In this document: positions 7,764-16,407 of the stretch, in pieces
Numbering within the stretch: the stretch's first letter is position 1
Layout of the letters: each line of letters starts with the position of its first letter
Assembly (NCBI GenBank): GCA_046758085.1
Contig: JBHHZP010000019.1
Location: 1 to 35,528, forward strand
Direction of reading: 5' to 3'
Length of the DNA: 35,528 nucleotides
Origin: VRUB01 sp046758085
Lineage (GTDB): Bacteria; Pseudomonadota; Gammaproteobacteria; Acidiferrobacterales; SPGG2
Position numbers and translations under genes: made by a program
The notes under the pieces: generated by a model
Told to the model about the DNA's origin: nothing
Seen by the model: the letters and a program-made list of their open reading frames with translations, nothing else
The model's database searches: none

Positions 7764-8801
7764 TTATCGCTCGATCGGCAACTTCGCCTCATTCCAGTCG
7801 AGCATACCTCCCTTGAGGTTCGATACCCGCTGGAAACCCATACCGGTTAGGATAGCCGCGGCCGTCGTACTGCGCACGCCCGCTCGGCAGACCGCAACGA
7901 CCGGTCTGTCCCTGTAAGCCTCTAGCTCGCCCACACGTCCGCCCAACTCTCTCAGCGCAATCAGGATACTGCCTGGGATATGACCCAGCTCCCCGCTCCA
8001 TTCCTCGGGCTCGCGTACATCGATCAGCATAGGCGGTTCAGTTCCTTGCAACTGCGCATGGACCTCCTTAGCTGACAGCTGCCGCACTTGATCCAATTCG
8101 GCGAGTCCGGGAAAGGCGGCACGATCATCCTCCATCGCGGTCTGATTAGGCTGCAGCACTTCCTGAATCTTGTCTGGCAAGGGAAACTCGATGCTGTTCA
8201 TGAGCTCGATGTATTGCGCACGGCTACGCCCGGCCACGCGCGGGTTGGTGCGCTTCTCCTCGCCAATGGTGGACTGGGTATTGCCGCGGTAATCGTGCCC
8301 GGGAAATACTAGCGTCTTCTCGGGGAGTGAAAACAGTTTCTCTGTTATGGCATCGTACTCCTCCCCGGCGTCGCCGCCGGCAAAGTCGGCGCGCCCAGTG
8401 CCGCCGATCAATAATACATCGCCGGTGAACACACGATCACTGGTATACAGACTGATGCTGTCGGGTGTATGGCCTGGGGTGTACAGCACTTGTAGCGTAA
8501 CATCACCGACAGTAATCACGTCGCCCTCATCCACATACCGGTCGACCCGCGGCACCGGAGCACGCTGATGCATGATCAGATCAGCGTGCAGTAACCGGCG
8601 GAGCTCGAAACTGGCGGTGGCATGATCGGCATGTGTATGCGTATCAATGACCGCGTCGAGCTTCAGCTCCTGATAAGCCAGGAACGCGATATAGCGGTCG
8701 ATGTATTCCTTTAGGGGATCGATCAATATCGCCTGACGTATACTCTCACAGGCCAACAGATAGGTCTTGCATTGCCTGCCGTTCAGCTCTTGAAAGATCA
8801 T
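7764..8801 (-). CDS. Persulfide dioxygenase-rhodanese fusion (ETHE1-like MBL fold + rhodanese)
   Basis: The 345-residue protein has an N-terminal metallo-beta-lactamase domain of the ETHE1/persulfide dioxygenase type: THTHADH at 54-60, GHTPDS with H111, TGDVL with D127 and FPGHD with H169 are the expected iron ligands and neighbours. A linker (about 200-240) leads to a rhodanese domain with LIDVREPEEW (259-268) and the active loop CRAGVRS (Cys305). Such fusions couple oxidation of glutathione persulfide to sulfite with sulfur transfer between thiosulfate and glutathione, in the cytosol. The ATG at 8801 has an AGGAGCGAGG box. It is the first gene of a minus-strand cluster with two exported proteins; no other sulfur genes are visible, so it may serve sulfide detoxification rather than a full oxidation pathway. 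Confidence 0.92.
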   Translation of the reverse strand: MIFQELNGRQCKTYLLACESIRQAILIDPLKEYIDRYIAFLAYQELKLDAVIDTHTHADHATASFELRRLLHADLIMHQRAPVPRVDRYVDEGDVITVGDVTLQVLYTPGHTPDSISLYTSDRVFTGDVLLIGGTGRADFAGGDAGEEYDAITEKLFSLPEKTLVFPGHDYRGNTQSTIGEEKRTNPRVAGRSRAQYIELMNSIEFPLPDKIQEVLQPNQTAMEDDRAAFPGLAELDQVRQLSAKEVHAQLQGTEPPMLIDVREPEEWSGELGHIPGSILIALRELGGRVGELEAYRDRPVVAVCRAGVRSTTAAAILTGMGFQRVSNLKGGMLDWNEAKLPIER

Positions 8802-9290
8802 TGTCAGCCTCGCTCCTGTGAATGGCTTTCCGCCAATTGTAGTGCCCGATACTTTACCTCAGCGCTCGCCTGAGATTTAGCAGTTCGTGCAAGCCAGTCA
8901 TACTTATTTGCCCGATCAATGCATTCAACAAGCTCGCATCGGTCATGCCGCGCATCACCGGTGCCCCATCCCTCGACCCACCGCCCGTGGCTCGCGCCTA
9001 TCCCAGGTTGGCGCGCCAAGCCTAACCTATCCCACCCGGGCACGTGAGACCCGTCCCCGACCCGCAGGGTACAAAATCGCGAGAAACCGCCGTATTGCGG
9101 CAAATTTCAGCAGAAACCGCTGCCACTAATTCGTTATATACAGGCACAAATTTTGCACCATATCGGCAAAGTTCTGCGACACCGAAGCTGTGCGTAACGC
9201 CGATACGCTTCGCCCCTGCTGAGCGCCAGCCGGGCGATTTCTACTGGATACGTATGCGCAAATACCGCAAATAAGGAGAGTACCGTTTAT
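8802..9290. other. Intergenic region between divergent genes
   Basis: About 490 bases separate the persulfide dioxygenase start (minus) from the c-di-GMP enzyme (plus). No credible open frame is present. The right part (about 9060-9270) is more AT-rich, with patches such as TTATATACAGGC around 9133, and probably contains promoters for both sides, but I cannot pick a convincing -35/-10 pair. A strong AAGGAG ribosome-binding site lies at 9273-9278. Confidence 0.45.
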
Positions 9291-9329
9291 ATTCGCGACC
9301 AATCGGTAAATTGGCCGGCATTATCGCGT

Positions 9330-11840
9330 TTGCGTCTTTTTGATGAGGTCAGTCCGGAATCGGTCAAGGACCTGCTTAGCGCATGCCCGATCCGGTCATT
9401 GCGCCATGGTGAGGTCCTCATCGCAGCAGGGCAGCCCAACGATACGGTGTACCTGCTGCTCGCGGGGCAGCTGCACGTATACCTGGATTCTGTTAAGAAT
9501 GAGCCAGTTGCAACGCTCGAGGCTGGCGAAACAGTAGGGGAACTCTCGCTCATGGACCAGCAACCGGCCTCGGCGTTGGTTGTAGCGACCAAGAATTCGC
9601 GTCTGCTCGTCGTGCCGCGCGAGACCTTCTGGCGCCTGATCCAGGCCTCCCATGGCGTCGCCGCCAATCTCTTGTCCATTCTTGCGCAGCGATTGCGACA
9701 CAACAATACAGCTATTCGTAGGAGAGAGGAACAGATACAGCTGTTGTTCGAGTCGACCGGTGAAGCGATCTACGCCATAGACTTGGCCGGAAAATGCGTC
9801 TTTGCCAATCCTGCTTGCCTGAGCCTACTGGGCTACGAACACGCCGACGAACTGATTGGCAAAAACATGCACCGCCTGACCCATCGCAACCACGCCAACG
9901 GTAAGGCCACCCGACTCAAAGACTGCCGAATCTGTGCGGGACTCAAGAAACAGTCGGCCAACCACTCCGATGACGAGACCCTGTGCCGCAAGGATGGCAC
10001 GCGCTTTTCAGCCGAATGTTGGTCGTCGCTGATCCATCGCGACGGTGAGGTCGTGGGGTCCACTATAACATTCATTGATATCACGGAACGTAAACGCAAT
10101 GAGGCAGAGCGACTTAAATTATCCCGCGCCATCGAACAAGCGGCAGATGCAGTCATAATTACCGACAACAGGGGTGTGATTGAATACGTCAATCCTGCAT
10201 TCGAGAAAACAACCGGTTACAACCGCAAAGAGGCGTTAGGCCAAAACCCCAGTCTGCTCAATTCCGGGACGCACGATAGCAGTTTCTGGAAGCGGCTCTG
10301 GGAAATGATTCAAGAGGGCCGCGTTTTTCGTGATGTTGTCGTTAATCGTAGAAAAAATGGACACCTCTACTACGAAGAGAAAACTATTACTCCGCTCACC
10401 GATTCTCAGGAAAACATTACGCATTTCATTTCGACCGGAAAGGACATCACTGACCACGTGCATGCCCAGGAACGACTCGAGCATCTGACCCATCACGACG
10501 CCCTAACTGATGCACCGAACCGCAACCTGCTAATGGACCATCTAAACGAGTCGATGACGAGCGCGCGGTTAAATGATCGCCTTGTGGCCGTACTGTTTCT
10601 CGATCTTGATCGCTTCAAGGTTATTAATGACACGCTCAGTCATGATACTGGCGACCAGATATTGCAATCTGTATTTCAAAGGCTCAAAAAATGTGTACGA
10701 CACAGTGACACGGTCGCCCGGCTGGGAGGAGATGAGTTCGCGATCCTGCTGACCCATATCGCCCAAACTAGCGACATCGCGCCGATCGCCCAAGAGATCC
10801 TGGATGCCCTGTGTCACCCGTTGCAGCTCGGTGAACACGAGGTTTTTGTTACCGCTAGCATGGGTATCAGCATTTACCCATACGATGGCGACGAAACCGG
10901 TAGTCTGTTGCAACATGCCGATATCGCTATGCACCAGGCCAAGGACCGCGGAAAGAACAATTACCAGTTCTATACGGCCGAGATGAACACTCGAAGCGTT
11001 GGGCAGCTGAACCTTGAATCCGCTTTGCGCCGCGGCCTCGAACGCCGCGAGTTTCTCCTCCACTACCAACCTCAGGTTGATCTACAGAGTGGACACATCG
11101 TCGGCGTAGAGGCGCTTATCAGGTGGCAGCATCCGGAACGCGGTCTGGTATCGCCAGCAGAGTTCATACCGCTGCTTGAAGAAACGGGTCTGATTGTGCC
11201 GGTCGGCGAGTGGGTATTGCGATCGGCTTGCGAGCAAGCACGCGCATGGGAGGGCGTTGGTATCTCCCCGACTTATGTTTCGGTAAATCTCTCTGCCCGG
11301 CAGTTCGGCGCCGCGAGTTTCCTGGCCGCCGTCGACCAGATGCGCAAGGAAGCTCGTCTTGACGCAAAGTTGCTCGAGCTGGAAATAACGGAGAGCGTGC
11401 TTATGCAAGAAGGCGATAACTCCCTGAAAACGTTGCAGGCCCTGCAGGCGATGGGAATTCGAATCGCAATCGACGATTTTGGAACCGGCTATTCCTCGCT
11501 GGCATACCTGAAACGCTTTCCCATCCATACCTTGAAAATCGACCGTTCCTTCATAAAGGACTTACCGAGAGACGGCGACGATGCGGCTATTGTCACCGCG
11601 GTCATCTCGCTGGCACGTGGCCTGGGATTAAATGTCGTCGCCGAGGGGGTGGAGACTGCCGAGCAGTTGAGGTTCCTGCGTTCCAGGAGCTGCGACACGG
11701 TACAGGGCTTCGTCTTCAGTAAGCCCCTGCCCACCGAGGAAATGACGCGATTGCTGTGGGAAGGTAAACAATTCGGGTCATTCGAGCTTGCTGCGCGTGA
11801 CCGGACCGGCGGTACAGCACACCGAAAAGCGCTTGATTGA
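9330..11840 (+). CDS. Cyclic-nucleotide-binding/PAS/PAS/GGDEF/EAL c-di-GMP enzyme
   Basis: Domain order: cNMP-binding (CNB) fold (about 1-125, with GEVLIAAGQ and GETVGELSLMD), PAS 1 (about 135-250), PAS 2 (about 265-375, starting SRAIEQAADAVIITD), GGDEF (about 385-545) and EAL (about 560-815). The GGDEF site is intact (RLGGDEFAIL, near residue 465) and is preceded five residues earlier by an RHSD inhibitory I-site. The EAL site is intact (GVEALIRWQHP, near 592) with DDFGTGYSSL. The protein could thus both make and break c-di-GMP, controlled by ligand or redox input. The TTG at 9330 is the only standard start in the frame, but it has no ribosome-binding site and sits at the edge of the CNB fold; protein-like sequence (YIRDQSVNWPALSRL) continues upstream to AAGGAG at 9273. 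The true start may be the ATT at 9291 or may be masked by a sequence error. Confidence 0.9.
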   Translation: MRLFDEVSPESVKDLLSACPIRSLRHGEVLIAAGQPNDTVYLLLAGQLHVYLDSVKNEPVATLEAGETVGELSLMDQQPASALVVATKNSRLLVVPRETFWRLIQASHGVAANLLSILAQRLRHNNTAIRRREEQIQLLFESTGEAIYAIDLAGKCVFANPACLSLLGYEHADELIGKNMHRLTHRNHANGKATRLKDCRICAGLKKQSANHSDDETLCRKDGTRFSAECWSSLIHRDGEVVGSTITFIDITERKRNEAERLKLSRAIEQAADAVIITDNRGVIEYVNPAFEKTTGYNRKEALGQNPSLLNSGTHDSSFWKRLWEMIQEGRVFRDVVVNRRKNGHLYYEEKTITPLTDSQENITHFISTGKDITDHVHAQERLEHLTHHDALTDAPNRNLLMDHLNESMTSARLNDRLVAVLFLDLDRFKVINDTLSHDTGDQILQSVFQRLKKCVRHSDTVARLGGDEFAILLTHIAQTSDIAPIAQEILDALCHPLQLGEHEVFVTASMGISIYPYDGDETGSLLQHADIAMHQAKDRGKNNYQFYTAEMNTRSVGQLNLESALRRGLERREFLLHYQPQVDLQSGHIVGVEALIRWQHPERGLVSPAEFIPLLEETGLIVPVGEWVLRSACEQARAWEGVGISPTYVSVNLSARQFGAASFLAAVDQMRKEARLDAKLLELEITESVLMQEGDNSLKTLQALQAMGIRIAIDDFGTGYSSLAYLKRFPIHTLKIDRSFIKDLPRDGDDAAIVTAVISLARGLGLNVVAEGVETAEQLRFLRSRSCDTVQGFVFSKPLPTEEMTRLLWEGKQFGSFELAARDRTGGTAHRKALD

Positions 11841-11857
11841 GCCCTCGGTCGCGCCGG

Positions 11858-12412
11858 TCAAATCACAAACAAAGGGTTAGGTTCGCCCTGTACTTCGAAC
11901 CGGGTCACGCTGTCTGTCATCCAGCAGGTCGCATAGCGGCCAACTTTCTGCTTGGAAAGCGAGAACAGGTACCCTACCTTCTTACCATCTGCCGTAGTCA
12001 GGACTACAGCCTGCACCGCCTGATCTTCCGTGGCTTGGATTTCACCGTATTGTGCCTCGTCGTAACTGAGCATCGGCTCATAAACCGGACCGCTGACCAT
12101 GCGCGTAAAGCGCTCGAGCGGCCCGGTGATGCGCTTGTTTGCGGGGGATGCAAAACGGAATGCGATCTCGATGCCAGCGTTTTTGTGGGGGATATCTTTC
12201 TTGCCCAATGCCTCGATCTGGATACGAACCACCTGTTCCGGTGAATACTTCGGATCAGGTTGTAGTGAAGCCATGTTGTGCGCTTGCTCACCCGTTCTTT
12301 GTGTGGGCACCCCGACGCCCTCACGCCCATCGGCCTGCGCACTCATCAGAGGCCACGAGATTCCGACTACGAGCACACTCAGCAGAAACTTCGGTAAATT
12401 GCGGTTTCTCAT
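11858..12412 (-). CDS. DUF4864 domain exported protein
   Basis: The 184-residue product has a signal peptide (LPKFLLSVLVVGISWPLMSAQA) and then a DUF4864-type domain beginning YSPEQVVRIQIEALGKKD, with a later GPVYEPML segment and YEAQYGE-like region ending in WMTDSVTRFE. DUF4864 is an uncharacterised, probably periplasmic, small alpha/beta fold. A weak GGGAAG lies upstream of the ATG at 12412. The gene is convergent with the c-di-GMP enzyme (18 bases between stops), and nothing ties it functionally to either neighbour. Confidence 0.8.
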   Translation of the reverse strand: MRNRNLPKFLLSVLVVGISWPLMSAQADGREGVGVPTQRTGEQAHNMASLQPDPKYSPEQVVRIQIEALGKKDIPHKNAGIEIAFRFASPANKRITGPLERFTRMVSGPVYEPMLSYDEAQYGEIQATEDQAVQAVVLTTADGKKVGYLFSLSKQKVGRYATCWMTDSVTRFEVQGEPNPLFVI

Positions 12413-12651
12413 CGCTTTGCTATCTTCCCGCGCGCCACTTTATGCAATTTTACTCCTACCGCCTTGCCGACGCGAGTAGGTGTTCCACCGCTCCAACCGC
12501 GACAACGTACAGACGCGTGATTGTTACCGCCACGACGGCCAACCGCAGTCGACACGTGCCGCACAAAGAATCGTGCATGGCTACGATTTATGTCTGGCGC
12601 CGCAGCTGCTAGGATACGGAACCTGGTGCAATGGCCACAATTGGGAGTGAG

Positions 12652-13362
12652 ATGGCCATAAAAGCGATCACACTTGATCTGGACGGCACGCTCTGGGACG
12701 CGGAACCCGCACTGGCCGAAGCCGAGCGTAAGGTTCATGCCTGGTTTGCCTCGCATTATCCGCTCCTGGCCGAGATGTTTTCGATCGACGAGCTGCGCAC
12801 ACTGCGGCACCAGCTTGCCGGCCGCACCCCACGATTGCGCCATGACGTAACGGAGCTGCGCAAGGCCTCCGTGCGTCTGGCTGCCAGGCTAGCTGGAGTA
12901 GATCCGGCCGTCTCTGAGGAGGCATTTCAAGTCTTCATGAGGCATCGTAACCGAGTACAGCTCTATGAGGATACCTTGCCCGCGCTTGAGGACCTGCGCC
13001 GCCGCTACACATTGTGCTCACTTACGAATGGTAATGCCGATCTCGACGAAATCGGTCTCAGCCACGTGTTTCACCACTCATTGTCGGCAGCCCAAATAGG
13101 CGCGGCCAAGCCCGCGCCTGACATGTTTCTTGCGGTATGCGGCCTGGCCGGCGTGCAGCCCGAAGAATCCGTGCACATCGGTGATGAACCCGAGACCGAT
13201 ATCGCCGGCGCGAGTGCCGCGGGCTGCCGCACGATATGGGTGAATCGGACGAATGCGGCGTGGGACTATGCCTGGCGCGCTGACGCGGAGATCACCTCGC
13301 TGAACGAGCTGAGTTCGTTGCTTGCTTCATGGGAGCGGGATGGGGCTCACGTCGAATTTTAG
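12652..13362 (+). CDS. HAD superfamily hydrolase (subfamily IA, YigB-like)
   Basis: All four HAD motifs are present: LDLDGTLWD (motif I, nucleophile Asp and acid/base Asp), LCSLTNGNA (II), GAAKPAPDMF (III Lys) and HIGDEPETDIAGA (IV). The helical cap between motifs I and II is of the C1 type. E. coli YigB, the closest named relative I recognise, dephosphorylates FMN and a riboflavin precursor, but substrate cannot be read from sequence. I take ATG 12652 (MAIKAIT) because GGAG lies four bases before it; an in-frame ATG at 12631 has no proper site. The gene converges with the DJ-1/PfpI gene (29 bases between stops). Confidence 0.88.
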   Translation: MAIKAITLDLDGTLWDAEPALAEAERKVHAWFASHYPLLAEMFSIDELRTLRHQLAGRTPRLRHDVTELRKASVRLAARLAGVDPAVSEEAFQVFMRHRNRVQLYEDTLPALEDLRRRYTLCSLTNGNADLDEIGLSHVFHHSLSAAQIGAAKPAPDMFLAVCGLAGVQPEESVHIGDEPETDIAGASAAGCRTIWVNRTNAAWDYAWRADAEITSLNELSSLLASWERDGAHVEF

Positions 13363-13391
13363 CGCGTGGCGCGGGCGTCTACGTAATGCAA

Positions 13392-14102
13392 TCACACAAG
13401 GGGTGAGATTCGGGATGCCGCGCGTTCCACTTGCTGCCGTCGCCTTTTCTGTATATCGCGACGTGCCGAGGTTACCTGATGAACCAGCTCGGCTTCGGCA
13501 GTTTCCGGAGACCCGCTGCAAAATGGCGGCTCCGGGCTGTACTCCATCGTAAGCTGGATTTCTCTGGCGACGCGCTCGCCGTAAAGCTCGGCGGCAACCA
13601 CGAGAGCGAAATCGATTCCCGCCGTGACGCCGCCGCCGGTAATTCGATTACGGTCAATGACCACTCGTTCTGATACCGCTTGCGCGCCAAATTTGTCCAG
13701 CAAATCCATCGACAGCCAGTGCGTCGTGGCGCGGTAGCCTCGCAGCAGGCCCGCGGCCCCTAACAGCAGGGCACCGGTACACACCGAGGTGATATACCGT
13801 GCCTGTTTCCCCTGCCTCCTGAGAAAATCGAGGAACGCTCCATCCTCCATCACATCGCTTACACCCGGACCGCCGGGAACGAACAGCACATCCAGCGACG
13901 GTGCATTGTCCAATGTCGTGTCCGGGCTGATCGTCAGTCCGCGTTCGCTGCGAACAGGCGTCAGCACCGCCGCCAGCAGACACACTCGGGTGCTCGGCAT
14001 ACGGGCGAAAACCTCATAAGGACCCGTGAGATCCAACTGCGTAAGCTCGGGAAAAAGCACCATTCCAATGGTGGTTGATACGAACTCTTCGTTTGCCGTC
14101 AT
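13392..14102 (-). CDS. DJ-1/PfpI family protein, isonitrile hydratase-like
   Basis: The 236-residue product belongs to the DJ-1/PfpI superfamily. It has LDLTGPYEVF near the start (Asp24), FVPGGPG at 74-80, and the nucleophile elbow SVCTGALLLGAAGLLRG with Cys108. TTHW follows, as in the Pseudomonas isonitrile hydratase InhA and related enzymes and in the sensor halves of GlxA-type regulators. No AraC helix-turn-helix is attached. A conserved fold and Cys make an enzyme likely; isonitrile hydration is only one possibility. The ATG at 14102 follows GAGAGGT at good spacing. An exported protein gene lies 85 bases upstream on the same strand. Confidence 0.87.
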   Translation of the reverse strand: MTANEEFVSTTIGMVLFPELTQLDLTGPYEVFARMPSTRVCLLAAVLTPVRSERGLTISPDTTLDNAPSLDVLFVPGGPGVSDVMEDGAFLDFLRRQGKQARYITSVCTGALLLGAAGLLRGYRATTHWLSMDLLDKFGAQAVSERVVIDRNRITGGGVTAGIDFALVVAAELYGERVAREIQLTMEYSPEPPFCSGSPETAEAELVHQVTSARRDIQKRRRQQVERAASRISPLV

Positions 14103-14187
14103 TTTTTATTACCTCTCAAGGTAGCCTGGCATGTAAGACCCTCGGATGTTGGATGTCGATTACAGAAAGCCTCTGCACCATACCCGT

Positions 14188-14787
14188 TCACTTCACCTCC
14201 ATGATGAAGTCGAACATAAAAACGATGGCCTCGGCTTCCACCCGGATGGTATACACGTCCAGGTCGCGCATCCGCACTTCATAAGGACTCTGCATCGACG
14301 CCTTTCGCACGAATCGTTGAAGGTCCTGCAAGAGTGGATATTGCAGCGACTGTTCGAGCGCATCTCCGAGCACAGCCCGGATGAGGCCGCCGTACAGACC
14401 ATCTGCCGGTTCCAGTTGCGTCTGCTCGAGGCGGAGCACTCCGTCCCGGTAGACCGGCACACCGGTCATCGACACGTCGAAAGCCTGCGCCGGACCCACG
14501 CAATCGCCCCCCAGCTCCAGCGCCGTGAGACTGTCGAAATGCGCCCGGACCCGCAGCTGCGCTTTTTGCGCGCCCACCTGTGGTTTTTCCAAATAAGCAT
14601 AATTGCAGCGAGTTTTGCGATCGCCTACGACATAGGCGCGCCCGCCGTCGGTAAAGACCTGCTCGCGCAGAAGCGCTTCCAGCGCCGAATAGTAAACTCT
14701 CAGCTCCGCGCCCACCGTTGTCGCCGGCATCAGCAATGCGAGGAATGACAGCACGATCGGCACGATCGGGTGCGCGGGCATGATCAT
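14188..14787 (-). CDS. Exported protein of unknown function
   Basis: The 199-residue product starts with a signal peptide (IVPIVLSFLALLMPATTVGA) and continues with a soluble alpha/beta-looking chain. Visible features are YYSALEALLREQVF near the mature N-terminus, two Cys (RCNYAYLE and GGDCVGPA) that could form a disulfide, and a long amphipathic region ALGDALEQSL to DLQRFVRKASM before a strand-rich end. I recognise no family. It lies between the FHA-GGDEF gene (199 bases upstream) and the DJ-1 gene (85 bases downstream) on the same strand and may share a transcript with the latter. Confidence 0.72.
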   Translation of the reverse strand: MIMPAHPIVPIVLSFLALLMPATTVGAELRVYYSALEALLREQVFTDGGRAYVVGDRKTRCNYAYLEKPQVGAQKAQLRVRAHFDSLTALELGGDCVGPAQAFDVSMTGVPVYRDGVLRLEQTQLEPADGLYGGLIRAVLGDALEQSLQYPLLQDLQRFVRKASMQSPYEVRMRDLDVYTIRVEAEAIVFMFDFIMEVK

Positions 14788-14986
14788 CCGGCTATTCTTT
14801 CATATTCCGTTTAGGCTTTCATGAGATTCTTAGGGGTAAACGCGGCTGGCTGTCAGCAGACACCGGCGCATGCCGTTTCCGTCAAGTCCCGCCGTTGACA
14901 CCGGGCGCGTCGGCGAGCACGGACATGCATTGAACCGTGTGAGGCCGTCGCGTTGCTGGCAGCAGTCGGAGTCCGGGGCCGGCGTT

Positions 14987-15933
14987 TTATGCTTGTCGAA
15001 CTGTCGGGGTAGACCAGTCAGAGCGCGCAGCGAGCTTGACGGCACGCCCCCCGATGCAGTTACGCCCGGCACGCTTGGCCCGATACAGATACTTGTCCGC
15101 CATCTCGACCAGCTCGGACACGTCGTTCATGTCATCGGACAGCGTCCCAATTCCAATACTGACGGTGACAGGGATCTCTATGCCACCGAAGAGAAACTTA
15201 TAATGCTTGGCTAATTTCCGAATGCGCTGCGCCACAACCAAGGCTCCGGCATCGTCGATGTCCCGCATCATCACGATAAACTCATCTCCACCGTAGCGTA
15301 CGAAGACATCTGCAGTACGTAGTGTGGTGGCGACAACTCCGGTCAGCTCCTTCAAGATGAGATCTCCCGCAGGATGACCATAAGAATCGTTAATGTTCTT
15401 GAAGTTATCGATATCAAAGAGCAACAAGCTCAGGTCTCTTTTGTGACGACGCGCATGCGCATACTCGGAGTCGATTCGATCGAGGAAATATTTCTTATTG
15501 TAAATGCCCGTAAGTCCGTCCTTAATTCCGCGGTCGACAAGCTGTTGCTGGAAGGTCCGGTCAAAGTCGTCCTGGTAGGAGAACTTGAGAATCGAAATAG
15601 AGCCGATCTGCACCTTATCGCCATCTTTGAGGGCATGCTTTTGAATTCGCTCCCCATTGACGAACGTGCCATTGCTGCTGCCCATGTCTTCCAGCACCGG
15701 ATCAGCACCCGCGGCGAGGGTGATCTTCGCATGCCGCCGACTCACACCGTCATCTTCCAGGCGCACGTCGGCATCGAGCCCACGACCGATCAACGTGGCT
15801 GCATCGGCACGCAGCTGATGCATGATGCCGATGGACCCCCGGCAAGCACGATCAGGTACGGTTCCTCGCGCATCCCTTTGCCGGGTGTGCGCGAGACCGT
15901 TTTGGTCTTTCCGTCGTTGGTCATGTGACCCAT
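14987..15933 (-). CDS. FHA-GGDEF diguanylate cyclase, frameshifted near the N-terminus
   Basis: The C-terminal domain is a complete GGDEF cyclase: GIYNKKYF, DIDNFKNINDSYGHPAGD, an RTAD I-site and VRYGGDEFIVMM. In front is an FHA domain with IGRGLDADVRL, VSRRHAKI and GSSNGTFVNG, which binds phosphothreonine peptides, so cyclase output may follow a Ser/Thr kinase signal. The natural N-terminus is in another frame: from ATG 15933 it reads MGHMTNDGKTKT, later REEPYLIVLAGG, and then crosses into the FHA frame (SIGIMHQLRAD) at the five-base homopolymer 15836-15840 (G5 on the coding strand). One extra G restores continuity. The uncorrected downstream frame runs open to 16096 in non-homologous text, so that longer start is not real. 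The break is either a homopolymer miscall or a recent mutation. Confidence 0.85.
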
Positions 15934-16407
15934 CTATATTAATAATTCCTGATATACACGCGGGCCCATCCGGCCTGCTCAGGCCGGAAAATGCAACAAA
16001 TGTGCCATGGCTAATCTTCCCCGGGCGTTTACCGCCCGCGGCCCAGTCCCCGTGGCCTGACATGGCCGCCTCGACCGCGCGGGAGCGGCCCAGCACCCGT
16101 TCACGGACGATGGTGGGGACCGTAGCAGCCAGCCAGTGGACGGTCGCGCTGTGGCGATGCGCTGGCCAGTCCCGTCCCGGCTGGGAGAAAACGTCCCGTA
16201 GCTCAACGACTTGTGACGCTTTTCGGTCTCGTGTCCCCGGCGCGAGACGTTACCCCGTATAATCGCGTATGGGCTCTCGACGACCCCGGCGGTATACGGG
16301 CAAAGACCACCTTCCAGGCGCTAGCGGGATGTGACGCCACGATAGCTGCGCCGAAAAGCCAACCGCCCACTCTTTACAAGATAAAACGTCAACGGGATGA
16401 TCGCATC
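15934..16407. other. Intergenic region upstream of the GcvT-SHMT gene
   Basis: No supported gene lies here. A perfect -10 hexamer TATAAT at 16258-16263 faces the fusion gene, but the -35 position (16235-16240, CCCCGG) is poor, so it would need an activator. I looked for a glycine riboswitch because of the downstream gene and found none of its conserved core segments. Open translation continues through part of this interval in the fusion-gene frame (from 16213) without homology. Confidence 0.45.

Noticed and set aside
7810..7840. GAGGTTCGATACC resembling a tRNA T-loop
   Set aside because: It lies inside the rhodanese coding sequence and no acceptor or anticodon arm can be built around it.
15934..16096. 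Uncorrected upstream reading of the FHA-GGDEF frame
   Set aside because: Sequence is not protein-like, and the true N-terminus is found in another frame from 15933.
16213..16407. N-terminal extension of the GcvT-SHMT frame
   Set aside because: No homology to GcvT and no ribosome-binding site; the family sequence starts at the ATG at 16408.
16258..16407. Glycine or THF riboswitch ahead of the GcvT-SHMT gene
   Set aside because: None of the conserved core sequences of these riboswitches is visible; only a -10 hexamer can be supported.
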